From Ideonella livida (GTDB lineage: Bacteria; Pseudomonadota; Gammaproteobacteria; Burkholderiales; Burkholderiaceae_C), in contig NZ_JAAGOH010000012.1 of assembly GCF_010499455.1 (NCBI RefSeq), positions 62,001 to 126,000 on the forward strand: a stretch of 64,000 nt of DNA. The letters are read 5' to 3'. The notes beneath the pieces were generated by a model that did no database searches, was not told the DNA's origin, and was given only the letters and a program-made list of their open reading frames with translations. This document shows positions 54,290-62,641 of the stretch, piece by piece. A program made the position numbers and the translations under genes. Every line of letters starts with the position of its first letter. Position 1 is the stretch's first letter.

Positions 54290-55546
54290 TCAGCGCAGCG
54301 CCGGGGTGGGGGCCGCCTTGGCCCGCCACCCCACCGCCGCCAGGGCCACGGCCACGCCCAGGCTGCACGCCCCCAGCCAGGCGACGGCCGGCAGCAGGCC
54401 GCCGGTGGCCGCTTGCAAGGCTTGCAGCATCAGCGGGCTGAGGAAGCTGCCGGCAAAGAAGCAACTGCTCCACAGGCCCATGCCGCGGCCGCGGTGCGCC
54501 AGCGGAAAGCGGCCCAGGGCCCAGGCGATGAGTGCCGGGATGGCCACGCCGTTGCCGAACTGGGCCACCAGCGCCGCCGCCAAGGCGCTGGCCAGCGCCG
54601 GCGCGCCGCCCAGACCCAGAAAGCCCAGGCCGTAGCAGCCCAGCACCAGCGCCAGGTGCAGCGGCAAGCGGCCCACCGGCAGGCGGGTGAAGACCCAGCC
54701 ACCGGCCAGCACCCCCACGCTGGAGAGCATGACGTAGAAGCCGATGCGCTCGGGCGAGGTCAGGCCATGTTCGGCCAGCAGGCGCCCCAGCTGCACCGCC
54801 TGCACAAAGTAGAGCGCCGAGACGGCCAGGGTGACGCCAGCCACCCGCAGCGCCACCGGCCAGGGCCACCCAGCGTCCGGAGCAGCGGCTGAGGCGGCGG
54901 TGGGCGCTGCCGTGGCCCCCACGGTGGCGGCGTCGCCAGCTGCCTGCGACGCGTGGGGCCGGGCCGGCTCCGGCAGGCACCAGAAGGCCGCCGCCAACAC
55001 CGGTACGCCCAGCAGGTACAGCAGGAACGGCGCCTGCCAGTGCAGGCTGCCCAGCGCCCCGCCAACCACCACCAGCCCAGCGGCCAGCACGGGGCTGAGG
55101 ATGCTTTGCCACCCCAGCCAGCGCTGGCGCGCCGGCCCCTCGAAGTAGTCCCCCAGCAGGGCGTTCTGGCTGGTGAAGATGCCCGCCTCGGCCAGGCCGA
55201 CGGCCAGGCGGGTCCAGAGCACGGCGTGCAGCGATTCCATGAACACCGGCAGCACCCCGATGGCCGTGAACAGCACCAGGGACAGCAGCAGCACCGGGCG
55301 GCGCCCCCAGCGGTCCACCAACTGCCCGGCCAGCGGCGAGAGCAGCGCCACGCACAGCGACGGCAGCGTGAGGATCATGGGCACCAGCCAAGGCGCATGC
55401 GGGGTCTGGCCGAAGTGGGCGAAGAGCTGCGGCAGGTTGGGCACCAGGGACACGATGGCCATGGTGGGCAGCGCCACCACGGCGATCAAGGTGAGGGCCT
55501 GTGCGAGCCCGGGGGCTGCAGCCACGGCTTGGCGGGGGGCGTACAC
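54290..55546 (-). CDS. MFS transporter
   Basis: 418 residues and twelve helices, with the loop motif GQLVDRWGRRPVLL after helix 2. The gene lies 3 bp downstream of the C-glycoside-deglycosidase-like gene in the same direction, so it is probably in that transcript and may import the glycoside or aglycone (inference). Confidence 0.87.
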   Translation of the reverse strand: MYAPRQAVAAAPGLAQALTLIAVVALPTMAIVSLVPNLPQLFAHFGQTPHAPWLVPMILTLPSLCVALLSPLAGQLVDRWGRRPVLLLSLVLFTAIGVLPVFMESLHAVLWTRLAVGLAEAGIFTSQNALLGDYFEGPARQRWLGWQSILSPVLAAGLVVVGGALGSLHWQAPFLLYLLGVPVLAAAFWCLPEPARPHASQAAGDAATVGATAAPTAASAAAPDAGWPWPVALRVAGVTLAVSALYFVQAVQLGRLLAEHGLTSPERIGFYVMLSSVGVLAGGWVFTRLPVGRLPLHLALVLGCYGLGFLGLGGAPALASALAAALVAQFGNGVAIPALIAWALGRFPLAHRGRGMGLWSSCFFAGSFLSPLMLQALQAATGGLLPAVAWLGACSLGVAVALAAVGWRAKAAPTPALR

Positions 55547-55549
55547 GCC

Positions 55550-56455
55550 TCAGCCCTCCACCGCATCCAGGCGGCGCTCGATCTGGCGCAGCAGCGCATG
55601 CTGGCGGCGCACCTGCTCCAGCGACCGCCAGGGCGCGCGGTCGCCCTCGTACTCGCTGGAGAGGTAGCCGCCGTAGCCGGCCTGCTTGAGCACCGGCAGC
55701 ACCCGCTCCCAGGGGATGTGGGCGTCCTGCAGGCGCTCGTCGATGTGGTGGAACTTGGCCTGGATGAACACCACATGCGGCGCCAGGGCCAGAAAGTCCT
55801 GCGGATCGACGGCGATGCCGTTGAGGAAGTCGCGCCGCATCTCGGGGGTCTCGCCCGGCCAGTGCGGAAGCGGCCGGTCCTGGAAGATGCCCGTGTCCAC
55901 CAGCAGACCGAAGTGGCGCGAGCCGGTGCGCTCGATGAAGCGCACATAGGCCTCCACCACCGGGTGGCGCAGCGGCGTGGGGGCATGGATCTCAGGGCAG
56001 ATGACGATGCGGCGGCGCTCGGCCAGGTCCAGGCAGCGCTCGATGGCCTCTTCCCAGATGGGGTCGGGCACCAGGTCAAAGCTCACCACGCCGATCTTGG
56101 GGCGCACATAGGCAAAGCCCAGGCGCGCGGCCAGCTCGATGTCGCGCGACAGGTCGGCGGCGGCCTCGCGGGCGGTCATGGGCCGGGACAGGTGCAGCCG
56201 GGTGTCGATCCAGGCGCCGAAGTTGGTGGGCTCCAGGCGGTGGCGCTCCAGCAGGCGGAACCAGTGGTCGATCCAGGCGGTGTCGGGCTCGGGGTAGCCC
56301 GGCACATGGGCCTCGCCCAGCAGCTCAATGCCGGTGGCCCCCAGGTCGGCCACGGCGGCCAGCGCCTCCTCCAGGCCCATGACCGTGCCCAGGTCGTCGG
56401 TGAAGCTGTAGAGCGACACGCCGTAGCGGAAGGGTTTGCGTGTGGACGGTGTCAT
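55550..56455 (-). CDS. TIM-barrel sugar isomerase-like protein, probable C-glycoside deglycosidase alpha subunit
   Basis: 301 residues, xylose-isomerase-like TIM barrel. Likely metal ligands: Glu155 (ICPEIHAPT), Asp187 (LLVDTGIF), a His of AKFHHID (236/237) and Glu268 (SSEYEGD). Alone it would be called a sugar phosphate isomerase/epimerase; the gene directly upstream encodes a DUF6379 protein, the known partner in DfgAB/CarBC-type C-glycoside deglycosidases, which cut sugar-carbon bonds after C3 oxidation of the sugar. The pair is therefore called by context. ATG at 56455, 7 bp after the partner's stop. Confidence 0.75.
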   Translation of the reverse strand: MTPSTRKPFRYGVSLYSFTDDLGTVMGLEEALAAVADLGATGIELLGEAHVPGYPEPDTAWIDHWFRLLERHRLEPTNFGAWIDTRLHLSRPMTAREAAADLSRDIELAARLGFAYVRPKIGVVSFDLVPDPIWEEAIERCLDLAERRRIVICPEIHAPTPLRHPVVEAYVRFIERTGSRHFGLLVDTGIFQDRPLPHWPGETPEMRRDFLNGIAVDPQDFLALAPHVVFIQAKFHHIDERLQDAHIPWERVLPVLKQAGYGGYLSSEYEGDRAPWRSLEQVRRQHALLRQIERRLDAVEG

Positions 56456-56462
56456 GGTCACC

Positions 56463-56867
56463 TCAGGGCAGGACGATGGTGGCCCAACGGGTTTCGACCA
56501 CCACGCCGGGTTGGAACTCGATGGGGATGTAAGACTGGCGGATGCGCACCCCCACGGTGACTTCGTGCACCCCCGCCGCCAGCCCGCCGGGCCGGTCCAC
56601 CTGGATGCAGGCGGGCTGGTCCAGCGGCCAGCGCAGGTCGCTGGCCTCGCGCAGCGCGGCCAGGTCCAGGCGGCGGCCCTGGAGCACGTAGTGGTTGAGG
56701 GTGTGGTCAAAGCGTTCACCGTCGACGGTGACGTCCACGCCATCCACCAGGCTGGCGCGCAGCCCCCGGTAGGACGGCAGGCGCAGCAGCAGCTCAAAGC
56801 CGGTGCGGGCGCCCTGCGGGCCGGTGTTGGCAAAGCCCCGTGACTGCACGAGGAAGCGTTCAAGCAT
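56463..56867 (-). CDS. DUF6379 protein, probable C-glycoside deglycosidase beta subunit
   Basis: 134 residues, all-beta pattern: MLERFLVQSRGF, LRLPSYRGLRASLVDGVDVTV, LNHYVLQGRRLDL and SYIPIEFQPGVVVE. The family is the small beta subunit of bacterial C-glycoside deglycosidases (DfgB/CarB type), always beside a TIM-barrel alpha subunit as here. CTGGAGTTCTC gives a good start at 56867. The same frame stays open upstream into the reductase remnant, but that part is not homologous to this family. Confidence 0.72.
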   Translation of the reverse strand: MLERFLVQSRGFANTGPQGARTGFELLLRLPSYRGLRASLVDGVDVTVDGERFDHTLNHYVLQGRRLDLAALREASDLRWPLDQPACIQVDRPGGLAAGVHEVTVGVRIRQSYIPIEFQPGVVVETRWATIVLP

Positions 56868-56902
56868 GAGAACTCCAGAAAGAGGAGGAACAGCGCGGTG
56901 GC

Positions 56903-57196
56903 CTACAGGTCCACCACCAGCCGGGAGGACAGGGCGCGCGAGCAGCAGGGCGTGAACTGCCGCCCGGCTGGCCAGCCCTGCCTCGCCGCAGCCGCCCGGG
57001 TGGCCGCCAGCAGACCCGCCGGCCAGCAGCAGGCGCGGCGGCGGGGCGGCGCCCTGCCCTTCGCCCGGGTCGGGCCGCAGGGCGAACAGGTTGCGCGGTG
57101 CCCCCAGCTGCAGCACCTCGCCGCCCAGCAGCGCGCCACCCGCACCGGCCGCAGGCCCGTGGCGGGCGCGGCCGGCGGCATCACCGGCGTGTTCAT
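56903..57196 (-). pseudogene. Decayed VanB/PDR-type reductase
   Basis: Only pieces of a ~320-residue reductase remain in 294 bp. The start (MNTPVMPPAAPATG) and the C-terminal ferredoxin-domain tail (GRQFTPCCSRALSSRLVVDL, ending at the stop) are in one frame. The nucleotide-binding piece (LQLGAPRNLFALRPDPGE, then RLLLAGG) is in another. The flavin-binding half and most of the C-terminal half are deleted. The ATG still overlaps the Rieske gene's stop, as in intact vanAB operons. The intact paralogue visible at 1-419 shares MNT...GAPRN...LLAGG. Confidence 0.8.
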
Positions 57197-58242
57197 GCCG
57201 CGCGGCCCCCCTGCTCGGCCGCGATCAGCTGGTCCAACAGGCGGCGGGCGCGCACGGCGGCGGCGTCGCTGGCCAGCAGCACCGGGTGGTGGTCCCAGAA
57301 GGGGGTGTCGCCCAGCGCACGCTGCTGCAACTCCAGCATGGGCAGGTCTTCGGTCTCAAAGGGCACGCGCAGCGCGGCGGTCTGCTGGCGGGCCAGGGCG
57401 GCGCCTTGCTCGCCCATGGCCTTGGGGAAGGCGATGCCGAACCAGTAGTGCGTGGTGGTGGCCGTCTCCGGGGTGAACAGGTGCGGCAGGAAGTTCTGCC
57501 GGCCCTCGCTGCGGGGGCGGCCGGTGGGCGTGGCGCCGGCATCCAGCAGCATGCTGGCGGGCGCGTCCCAGCGCACGTCGATCCAGCGGTCCACCCGCAG
57601 GCCCGGCGGCAGGCCCATGGCCTGGTAGAGGAAATCGGGCATCACCTCGTTCTCGGTCTGGCGCATCGACCAGACGGTCTGTCCCTCCTGCCGCAACTCG
57701 GTGTGGGCATGCTTGACGGCATCACTGCCCAGCGTGCCAGGGTGCAGGAACTCGATGTGTGAGAGGTCCAGGATGTTGTCCGTCTCCAGCACATAGTTGG
57801 CCCGGGCGTGCAGGTAGCCCTTGCCCACGTGCCAATGCGCGGGGTCCAGGGCCGAGAAGTCCGGAATGCGCGCGGCCTCGGCCAGGGCCGGGTCGCCCAT
57901 CCAGATCCACAGGATGCTGTGGCGCTCCACCAACGGCCAGGACCGCACCCGCGCCGCCGCTGGCACCTTGCCATTGCCGTGCGGGTTGTGGGTGCAGGCG
58001 CCCGAGCCGTCAAAACGCAGGCCGTGGTAGGCGCACTGGATGGCCTGACCGTCGTCACACACCCGGCCGGCCGACAGCGGCACAAAGCGGTGCGGACAGC
58101 GGTCATCCAGCGCATGAGCCACGCCTTGCGCATCACGGAAGAAGACCAGCTTCTGGTCCAGCAGGGTGCGCGCCAGCAGGGCGCCGGGCTTCACCTCCTC
58201 GTCCCAAGCGGCCATGGTCCAGGCGTTCTTGAGGTAGCTCAC
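57193..58242 (-). CDS. Rieske non-haem iron oxygenase, VanA type
   Basis: 349 residues. Rieske cluster ligands Cys-x-His in DRCPHRFVPL and Cys-x2-His in IQCAYHGLRF; mononuclear iron histidines in LDLSHIEFLHPG. Length and spacing match vanillate O-demethylase oxygenase and related aromatic demethylases/hydroxylases; O-demethylation would release formaldehyde. GTG start at 58242 is chosen because AAGGAG lies 5 nt upstream and the protein then begins SYLKNAW as in the family. The reductase gene that should follow is broken. A TetR operator lies just upstream. Confidence 0.9.
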   Translation of the reverse strand: MSYLKNAWTMAAWDEEVKPGALLARTLLDQKLVFFRDAQGVAHALDDRCPHRFVPLSAGRVCDDGQAIQCAYHGLRFDGSGACTHNPHGNGKVPAAARVRSWPLVERHSILWIWMGDPALAEAARIPDFSALDPAHWHVGKGYLHARANYVLETDNILDLSHIEFLHPGTLGSDAVKHAHTELRQEGQTVWSMRQTENEVMPDFLYQAMGLPPGLRVDRWIDVRWDAPASMLLDAGATPTGRPRSEGRQNFLPHLFTPETATTTHYWFGIAFPKAMGEQGAALARQQTAALRVPFETEDLPMLELQQRALGDTPFWDHHPVLLASDAAAVRARRLLDQLIAAEQGGRAA

Positions 58243-58269
58243 GGGGTCTCCTTGTGGTGGGTAGAAAAT

Positions 58270-58284
58270 GTGAACAGTGTTCAC
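58270..58284. promoter_or_regulatory. TetR operator between Rieske and tetR genes
   Basis: GTGAACA-G-TGTTCAC, a perfect 7-1-7 palindrome, lies 28 bp before the Rieske start and 69 bp before the divergent tetR start. Its position over the oxygenase promoter fits repression. Confidence 0.7.
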
Positions 58285-58352
58285 TTTAGAACCTGACGCC
58301 ACCCACCACCCAGCGGGTAAACCCCCGGGCGCCCTGCACTGAGAATGCCGCC

Positions 58353-59054
58353 ATGCCCCGCACGCGCGCCCCCCAAACCCCCGACGGCCCTGCCGACAAC
58401 CTGACCGCCCCGGCGACCGAGCTCGCCCGCCAGACCCACCCCGCCACGGCGGACGCCCCGCGCCCCTACCACCACGGCCAGCTGCGCACGGCCGCGCTGG
58501 AGGCCGCCCGCCAGGTGGTGCGCCACCAAGGCCACGGCGCCGTGGCCATGCGGGAGCTGGCCCAGGGTCTGGGCGTGGCGCCCAGCGCCCTGTACCGCCA
58601 CTTTGCGCACCGCACGGCCTTGCTGCTGAACCTGGCCGATGCGGTGCACGCCGAGCTCCTGGCCCAGTTGCAAGCCCTGGTGCAGGCCGAGGCCGACCCG
58701 CAGCGCGCCCTGCGCCACGCCGCGCACCAGTTCCTGGCGTTTGCGCAGGCCGAGCCCGGCCTCTTGCGCATGGTCTATGACGACGGTCTGATGAACGCCC
58801 CCGACGCCCAGGCCGCCCTGCCCGCCCTGCAGGCCACCCACGCCCTGCTGCTGGAGCTGACCCTGCGCGCCTGGCCGCAGCTGGGCCCGGCCGGCGCGCG
58901 GCTGCGCCTCATCGCCTACTGGTCCACGCTGTTCGGCTACGCCATGGTGCGCAGCCAGCACCTGCTGCAGCCCTATATGCACGCCGGCTTGGCCGACGCC
59001 GACATGGCGGCCGCCGTGGTGGCCGCCGCCATGGGTGAGACGGCGGTGGACTGA
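58353..59054 (+). CDS. TetR/AcrR-family regulator
   Basis: 233 residues. A disordered N-terminal ~40 residues (Pro/Ala/Thr-rich), then helix-turn-helix AMRELAQGLGVAPSALYRHFAHRTALL and a C-terminal WHG-type ligand domain. It is divergent from the Rieske oxygenase, with a palindrome between them, so it is the likely repressor of the oxygenase/deglycosidase operon. Confidence 0.92.
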   Translation: MPRTRAPQTPDGPADNLTAPATELARQTHPATADAPRPYHHGQLRTAALEAARQVVRHQGHGAVAMRELAQGLGVAPSALYRHFAHRTALLLNLADAVHAELLAQLQALVQAEADPQRALRHAAHQFLAFAQAEPGLLRMVYDDGLMNAPDAQAALPALQATHALLLELTLRAWPQLGPAGARLRLIAYWSTLFGYAMVRSQHLLQPYMHAGLADADMAAAVVAAAMGETAVD

Positions 59055-59086
59055 ACGGGCCCGCCCACCTGCCACCAAGTGAGGGG

Positions 59087-59557
59087 CTAATCCGGTCGGG
59101 GAATGGCGTTGTACTGCGCCCGGGCGGCGTCGTATTGGCCGGCCTCGGTGGTCTGGTCGGGGTAGAGGCGGTAGCTGGGGGCCACGATGGGCTCCACGGT
59201 GTGGGGGTGCACCACGATCAGGGAGCGCAAGGCAAAGCGCTCGCCCGCCATGGCCTGCAGGGGGGCGGCCCAGCGCGCAAAGTCAGGGTCGTCCGCCGTG
59301 AGGACTTGCGCCCGGCCCTTGATCTTGCAGCCCTTCTGCACAAATACGTCGATGAAGCTCAGGCCCACCTGGGGGTGATGGCGGATATTGCGGACGGACT
59401 CCGGCGAGGCGATGTTGGCGATCACCACCCGCGCGCCGCCTTCCACCACGGCAAAGATCTCCTTGGGGCTGACGCTGGGCCCCCCTTCCGCGTCCACCGT
59501 GGCCAGCCAGCACAGGACAGAGCGGTGGGCGTAGGCGAGCAGTTCGGGATGGGTCAT
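59087..59557 (-). CDS. Pyridoxamine 5'-phosphate oxidase-like FMN-binding protein
   Basis: 156 residues with a split-barrel flavin fold pattern: RSVLCWLATVDAEGGPSVSPKE, VVIANIASPESVRNIRHHPQVGL and IKGRAQVL. Members bind FMN, F420 or haem and act as general stress or reductase proteins. The ATG at 59557 is chosen because the upstream extension in frame is a low-complexity repeat (see 59655-59702). Confidence 0.85.
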   Translation of the reverse strand: MTHPELLAYAHRSVLCWLATVDAEGGPSVSPKEIFAVVEGGARVVIANIASPESVRNIRHHPQVGLSFIDVFVQKGCKIKGRAQVLTADDPDFARWAAPLQAMAGERFALRSLIVVHPHTVEPIVAPSYRLYPDQTTEAGQYDAARAQYNAIPRPD

Positions 59558-59654
59558 GGCCGGGGGGTGATGGGGCATGGGAAGCTGGTGAGGCGGGGGG
59601 AGCCGGCGGTGCAGTGGCGGTCGCGATGCATGTTGCCAAAGGTCGGGCAACGCC

Positions 59655-59702
59655 GTCGTTGGTGCCATCGTTGGTGCCGTCGCTGGTGCCATCGTTGACG
59701 CC
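59655..59702. repeat. Four tandem copies of a 12-bp unit
   Basis: Copies (G/A)TCG(T/C)TGGTGCC at 59655, 59667 and 59679, and a last one (ATCGTTGACGCC) at 59691. They lie in the divergent 296-bp gap between the PNPOx-like gene and the membrane-protein gene, where I otherwise see no gene. Confidence 0.8.
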
Positions 59703-59853
59703 ACGCTTGGCTTCACTTCGCGCCGCCGTTCGCGCCGTGTTCTACCCCATTCACGCCCGCTACCGCCATTCCATCGCGACGGGCTGGCCAGGCCAGGGGC
59801 TGGAGCGGACAGTCAGGTCCATCGACACCGCTTTTGACCTCAAGGAGATTCTG

Positions 59854-60375
59854 ATGACCCCCGCTTCTCACCTGCCCCTGTGGGTTCCCGTGCTGCTGGC
59901 TGTGCTGCTGGTGGTGGGTTGGCAGCAGTCGCAGCCGCGCCAGGTCAAGCCCAAGGCGCTGGTGGTGGTGGCGGCGGTGATGGCCGGGCTGTCGCTGCGC
60001 AGTGTGATGACGGTCTTGGGCGTTGAGCCGCTGGTGCTGGCCCTGTGGCTGGGCGGCTATGGCCTGGCGGTGGCGGCCGGGGCGCGCTACTTTGGCGCCC
60101 AGGGCTGGGTGGCGCGTGGTGAGGGCTCGGCGCTGCGGGTGCATGTGCCGGGCAGCTGGGTGCCCATGGGCCTGATCGTGGCGATCTTTGCAGCCAACAC
60201 CGGCTTGAACGTGGCCCGCGCCCTGCACCTGCCGCTGCTGCAGGACGCTCTGGCCGCCGGGGTGGTGGCGGCGGTGGTGGGCGTGCTCAGCGGTGGCTTC
60301 GGGGCCCGGGCACTGGCGGTGCTGCGCTGCGCCCAGGCGGGCCGGCAAGAGCCGGGTCTGCCGGCGGCCGCCTGA
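59854..60375 (+). CDS. Small integral membrane protein (possible DUF6622 family)
   Basis: 173 residues with about five hydrophobic helices and no cleavable signal: LWVPVLLAVLLVVGWQQSQ, KALVVVAAVMAGLSL, LVLALWLGGYGLAVAA, VPMGLIVAIFAANTG and the last near the C-terminus. The pattern resembles small membrane proteins of the DUF6622 type known from Burkholderiales, but that is recall only. AAGGAGATTCTG gives an excellent start at 59854. Function unknown. Confidence 0.75.
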   Translation: MTPASHLPLWVPVLLAVLLVVGWQQSQPRQVKPKALVVVAAVMAGLSLRSVMTVLGVEPLVLALWLGGYGLAVAAGARYFGAQGWVARGEGSALRVHVPGSWVPMGLIVAIFAANTGLNVARALHLPLLQDALAAGVVAAVVGVLSGGFGARALAVLRCAQAGRQEPGLPAAA

Positions 60376-60406
60376 GCGGCGCAGGGCCGGCGCAGACTGA
60401 AGCACA

Positions 60407-60430
60407 AGCCTGGGCCCCGGGCCCCAGGCT
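60407..60430. terminator. Bidirectional terminator hairpin
   Basis: AGCCTGGG (60407-60414) pairs with CCCAGGCT (60423-60430) across an 8-nt loop, between two converging genes. Read leftwards it is followed by TTGTGCTT, a weak T tract that would end the amidohydrolase transcript. Confidence 0.5.
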
Positions 60431-60432
60431 CA

Positions 60433-62481
60433 TCAGTGGTTGTGCCCGTCACCATGCACCTGGCCGGGCCGGTGCACCACCGCATGCCCGGTGGAGGCGC
60501 GCAGGTCCACCCGGCGGCCGTGCTGCAGGAAGACCGTGGGCTGGGGCGCCGCGGTGGCGGCCAGGGCGTGGCGCCGCGTCGGCAGGCCGTCGGACAGGGG
60601 CTGCAGGGCCGCGGCCGAGGCCGGTGCCAGCGCGGTGAAGGGTGCCAGGGCGTGCACCGCCTGCCCGCCCACCACGGTCAGCAGCACCTGGTTGCGCGCC
60701 AGCTCCTCCTCGGGCACTTGCATGAAGTTCTTGTCAAGGACGATGAAGTCGGCGAACTTGCCCACGGCGATGCTGCCCACCTGCCGTTCCATGCGCAGCT
60801 GGTGGGCGGCGTTCAGGGTGATGGCGCGCAGCACGGCGGCACGGCTCAGGCCGGGGGCGTTGTTGATGGGGCCGGCAAAGTCGGGGCCAAAACCGTTGGG
60901 GCTTTCAGGGTCGCCCGCGCGGGTGACACCGATCTTCAGCGCCAGGAGCTGGTCGAAGGGGTCGATGGGCCAGTCGCTGCCAAAGGCCACGCGGGCGCCG
61001 GCCTGGTGCAGGTGGCCCGAGGGCTCCATGCGCGCAAAGCGGGTGGGGCCCAGGTGGTGCTCGGTCTCCCCCACCGAGTAGGGCGCGCGCTGGGCCCACT
61101 GGAAGGAGAAGGTGGCCGTCACGTCCAGCGCCCCGAAACGGGCGTCGTCGGCCGGGTCCACGGTCTCGTTGTGGGCGATGGCCGGGCGCCAGTCCACGCC
61201 GGGCAAGGCAGTGCGCACCTGGGCCACGCCGTCCAGGGCAGTGCGCACCGCACGGTCACCGGTGGCATGCATGTGCACATCCAGGCTGGCTTGAGCGGCT
61301 TGTCGGAGCACCGGGTTGAGCACCTCGGCCGGGAAGTACAGGTTGCCCAGGTTCTCGCCGGCCACCCAGTGCGGGGCCTCGGCCGTGCCGACGTTGGTGA
61401 AGTACGGCGTCAGCAGTGCGCCGGTATCGGCCGGGGCGTTGACCACCCCATCGACAAACAGCTTGGCGTGCCGGAAGCGCACGGTGGGCCGCACCTGCGG
61501 CGTGCCCTGGTCAAAGCGGGTGGCCAGGGCCTGCACCTCGGCCACGGCGGCGGCGGGGTCGGCCGCCGCCTCGTCAGGGCTGATCTGCACCGCGAAGAAG
61601 GCGCGGGCCGTCAGCTCACCGGCCTTCTGCAGGGTGGTGAACACCACGCCATGGTCGGCGCCGGAGGCTGCATCCATGAAGGTGGTAACGCCCTGGGTGC
61701 GCAGCGCCAACAGCGCGGCACGGCCCTGGGCCAGCTTGTCGGTGTCGCTGTCGGGCGGGATGAAGGCGGCCACCTGCCAGCTGGCGGCGTCTTCACAGAT
61801 GCCGTTGGGTTCACCCGCGCTGTTGTGGGCAAAGGCGCCGCCCGCCGGGTCCGGCGTGTCGCGGGTGATGCCGGCCAGGGCCAGCGCCCGGCTGTTGACC
61901 AGGGCGGTGTGGAAGTCTGACGAGCGCACCAGGATAGGCCGCCGCGTGGTCAGCGCATCCAGCACGGTCTTGTCGGGGTCGGCGTCCACGGCCTGGGTGC
62001 CCTGGCGCGACCAGTTCACCACCTCCAGCCAGGCGTCGGGCTCTTTGCTGGCACTGCCGTCCAGGCAGGCCTGGATGGCGACCTGCATCTGCGCCCGGGT
62101 GAGCGAGGCGTATTTCAGGTCGCACAGCAGCAGCGCGCGGCCGCCGGCCAGGCTGTGCAGGTGGGCGTCCACAAAGCCGGGCATGAGCATGCGCCCGCCC
62201 AGGTCCATGACCCGGGTGCCACGGCCCACATGGGCCTCGGCGCCAGCGTCGGTGCCCACGTAGACGATGCGTCCGTCCTTCACGGCCACGGCCTGCTGCA
62301 CGCTGTCGGTGGCGTCCACGGTGTAGACGTAACCGTTGCGCAGCACCAGGTCGGCATCCTCAGGGCCGCCGCTGCAGGCGCCCAGCACCGCCAGCACCGC
62401 CAAGGCCACGCCCGCCCCCAGCCCGCCCGCCGCCCAGCGTCCGGCGCGCCGTGGGGGTCTGGCCATGGTGTTCTTGTTCAT
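60433..62481 (-). CDS. Lipoprotein amidohydrolase (YtcJ-like)
   Basis: 682 residues. Signal peptide with lipobox LGAC (VLAVLGACSGG, Cys about residue 36) predicts an outer- or inner-membrane-anchored periplasmic enzyme. Metal motifs: FVDAHLHSLAGG, Lys in RFRHAKLFVDGV, DVHMHATGDRAV, HNETVDP and FGSDWPIDP, typical of the YtcJ/amidohydrolase-3 group. A His-rich extreme C-terminus (HGDGHNH) could bind metal. The substrate is unknown; relatives cleave N-substituted amides or formamides. ATG at 62481 follows AAGGAC. Confidence 0.87.
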   Translation of the reverse strand: MNKNTMARPPRRAGRWAAGGLGAGVALAVLAVLGACSGGPEDADLVLRNGYVYTVDATDSVQQAVAVKDGRIVYVGTDAGAEAHVGRGTRVMDLGGRMLMPGFVDAHLHSLAGGRALLLCDLKYASLTRAQMQVAIQACLDGSASKEPDAWLEVVNWSRQGTQAVDADPDKTVLDALTTRRPILVRSSDFHTALVNSRALALAGITRDTPDPAGGAFAHNSAGEPNGICEDAASWQVAAFIPPDSDTDKLAQGRAALLALRTQGVTTFMDAASGADHGVVFTTLQKAGELTARAFFAVQISPDEAAADPAAAVAEVQALATRFDQGTPQVRPTVRFRHAKLFVDGVVNAPADTGALLTPYFTNVGTAEAPHWVAGENLGNLYFPAEVLNPVLRQAAQASLDVHMHATGDRAVRTALDGVAQVRTALPGVDWRPAIAHNETVDPADDARFGALDVTATFSFQWAQRAPYSVGETEHHLGPTRFARMEPSGHLHQAGARVAFGSDWPIDPFDQLLALKIGVTRAGDPESPNGFGPDFAGPINNAPGLSRAAVLRAITLNAAHQLRMERQVGSIAVGKFADFIVLDKNFMQVPEEELARNQVLLTVVGGQAVHALAPFTALAPASAAALQPLSDGLPTRRHALAATAAPQPTVFLQHGRRVDLRASTGHAVVHRPGQVHGDGHNH

Positions 62482-62641
62482 CGTCCTTCTCCGTCTCTGC
62501 ACCTGCCCTCTGCAGGCCCAGCCAGCGTAAAGAAGGGTGAAGCCGCGCCGCCCCCTGCAGATGCAGAGGGACAGGGTTGGCCCGAGCCCATGAAGGTGCC
62601 GGCCAAGGTGCCGGTAAGGGCGTGCGCCGAAGTCGCCCAGG

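Noticed and set aside
56463-57116. A longer DUF6379 protein starting at 57116
   Set aside because: The extra N-terminal residues are the displaced frame of the reductase remnant (GAPRNLFALRP); the ATG at 56867 has its own Shine-Dalgarno sequence and matches the family start.
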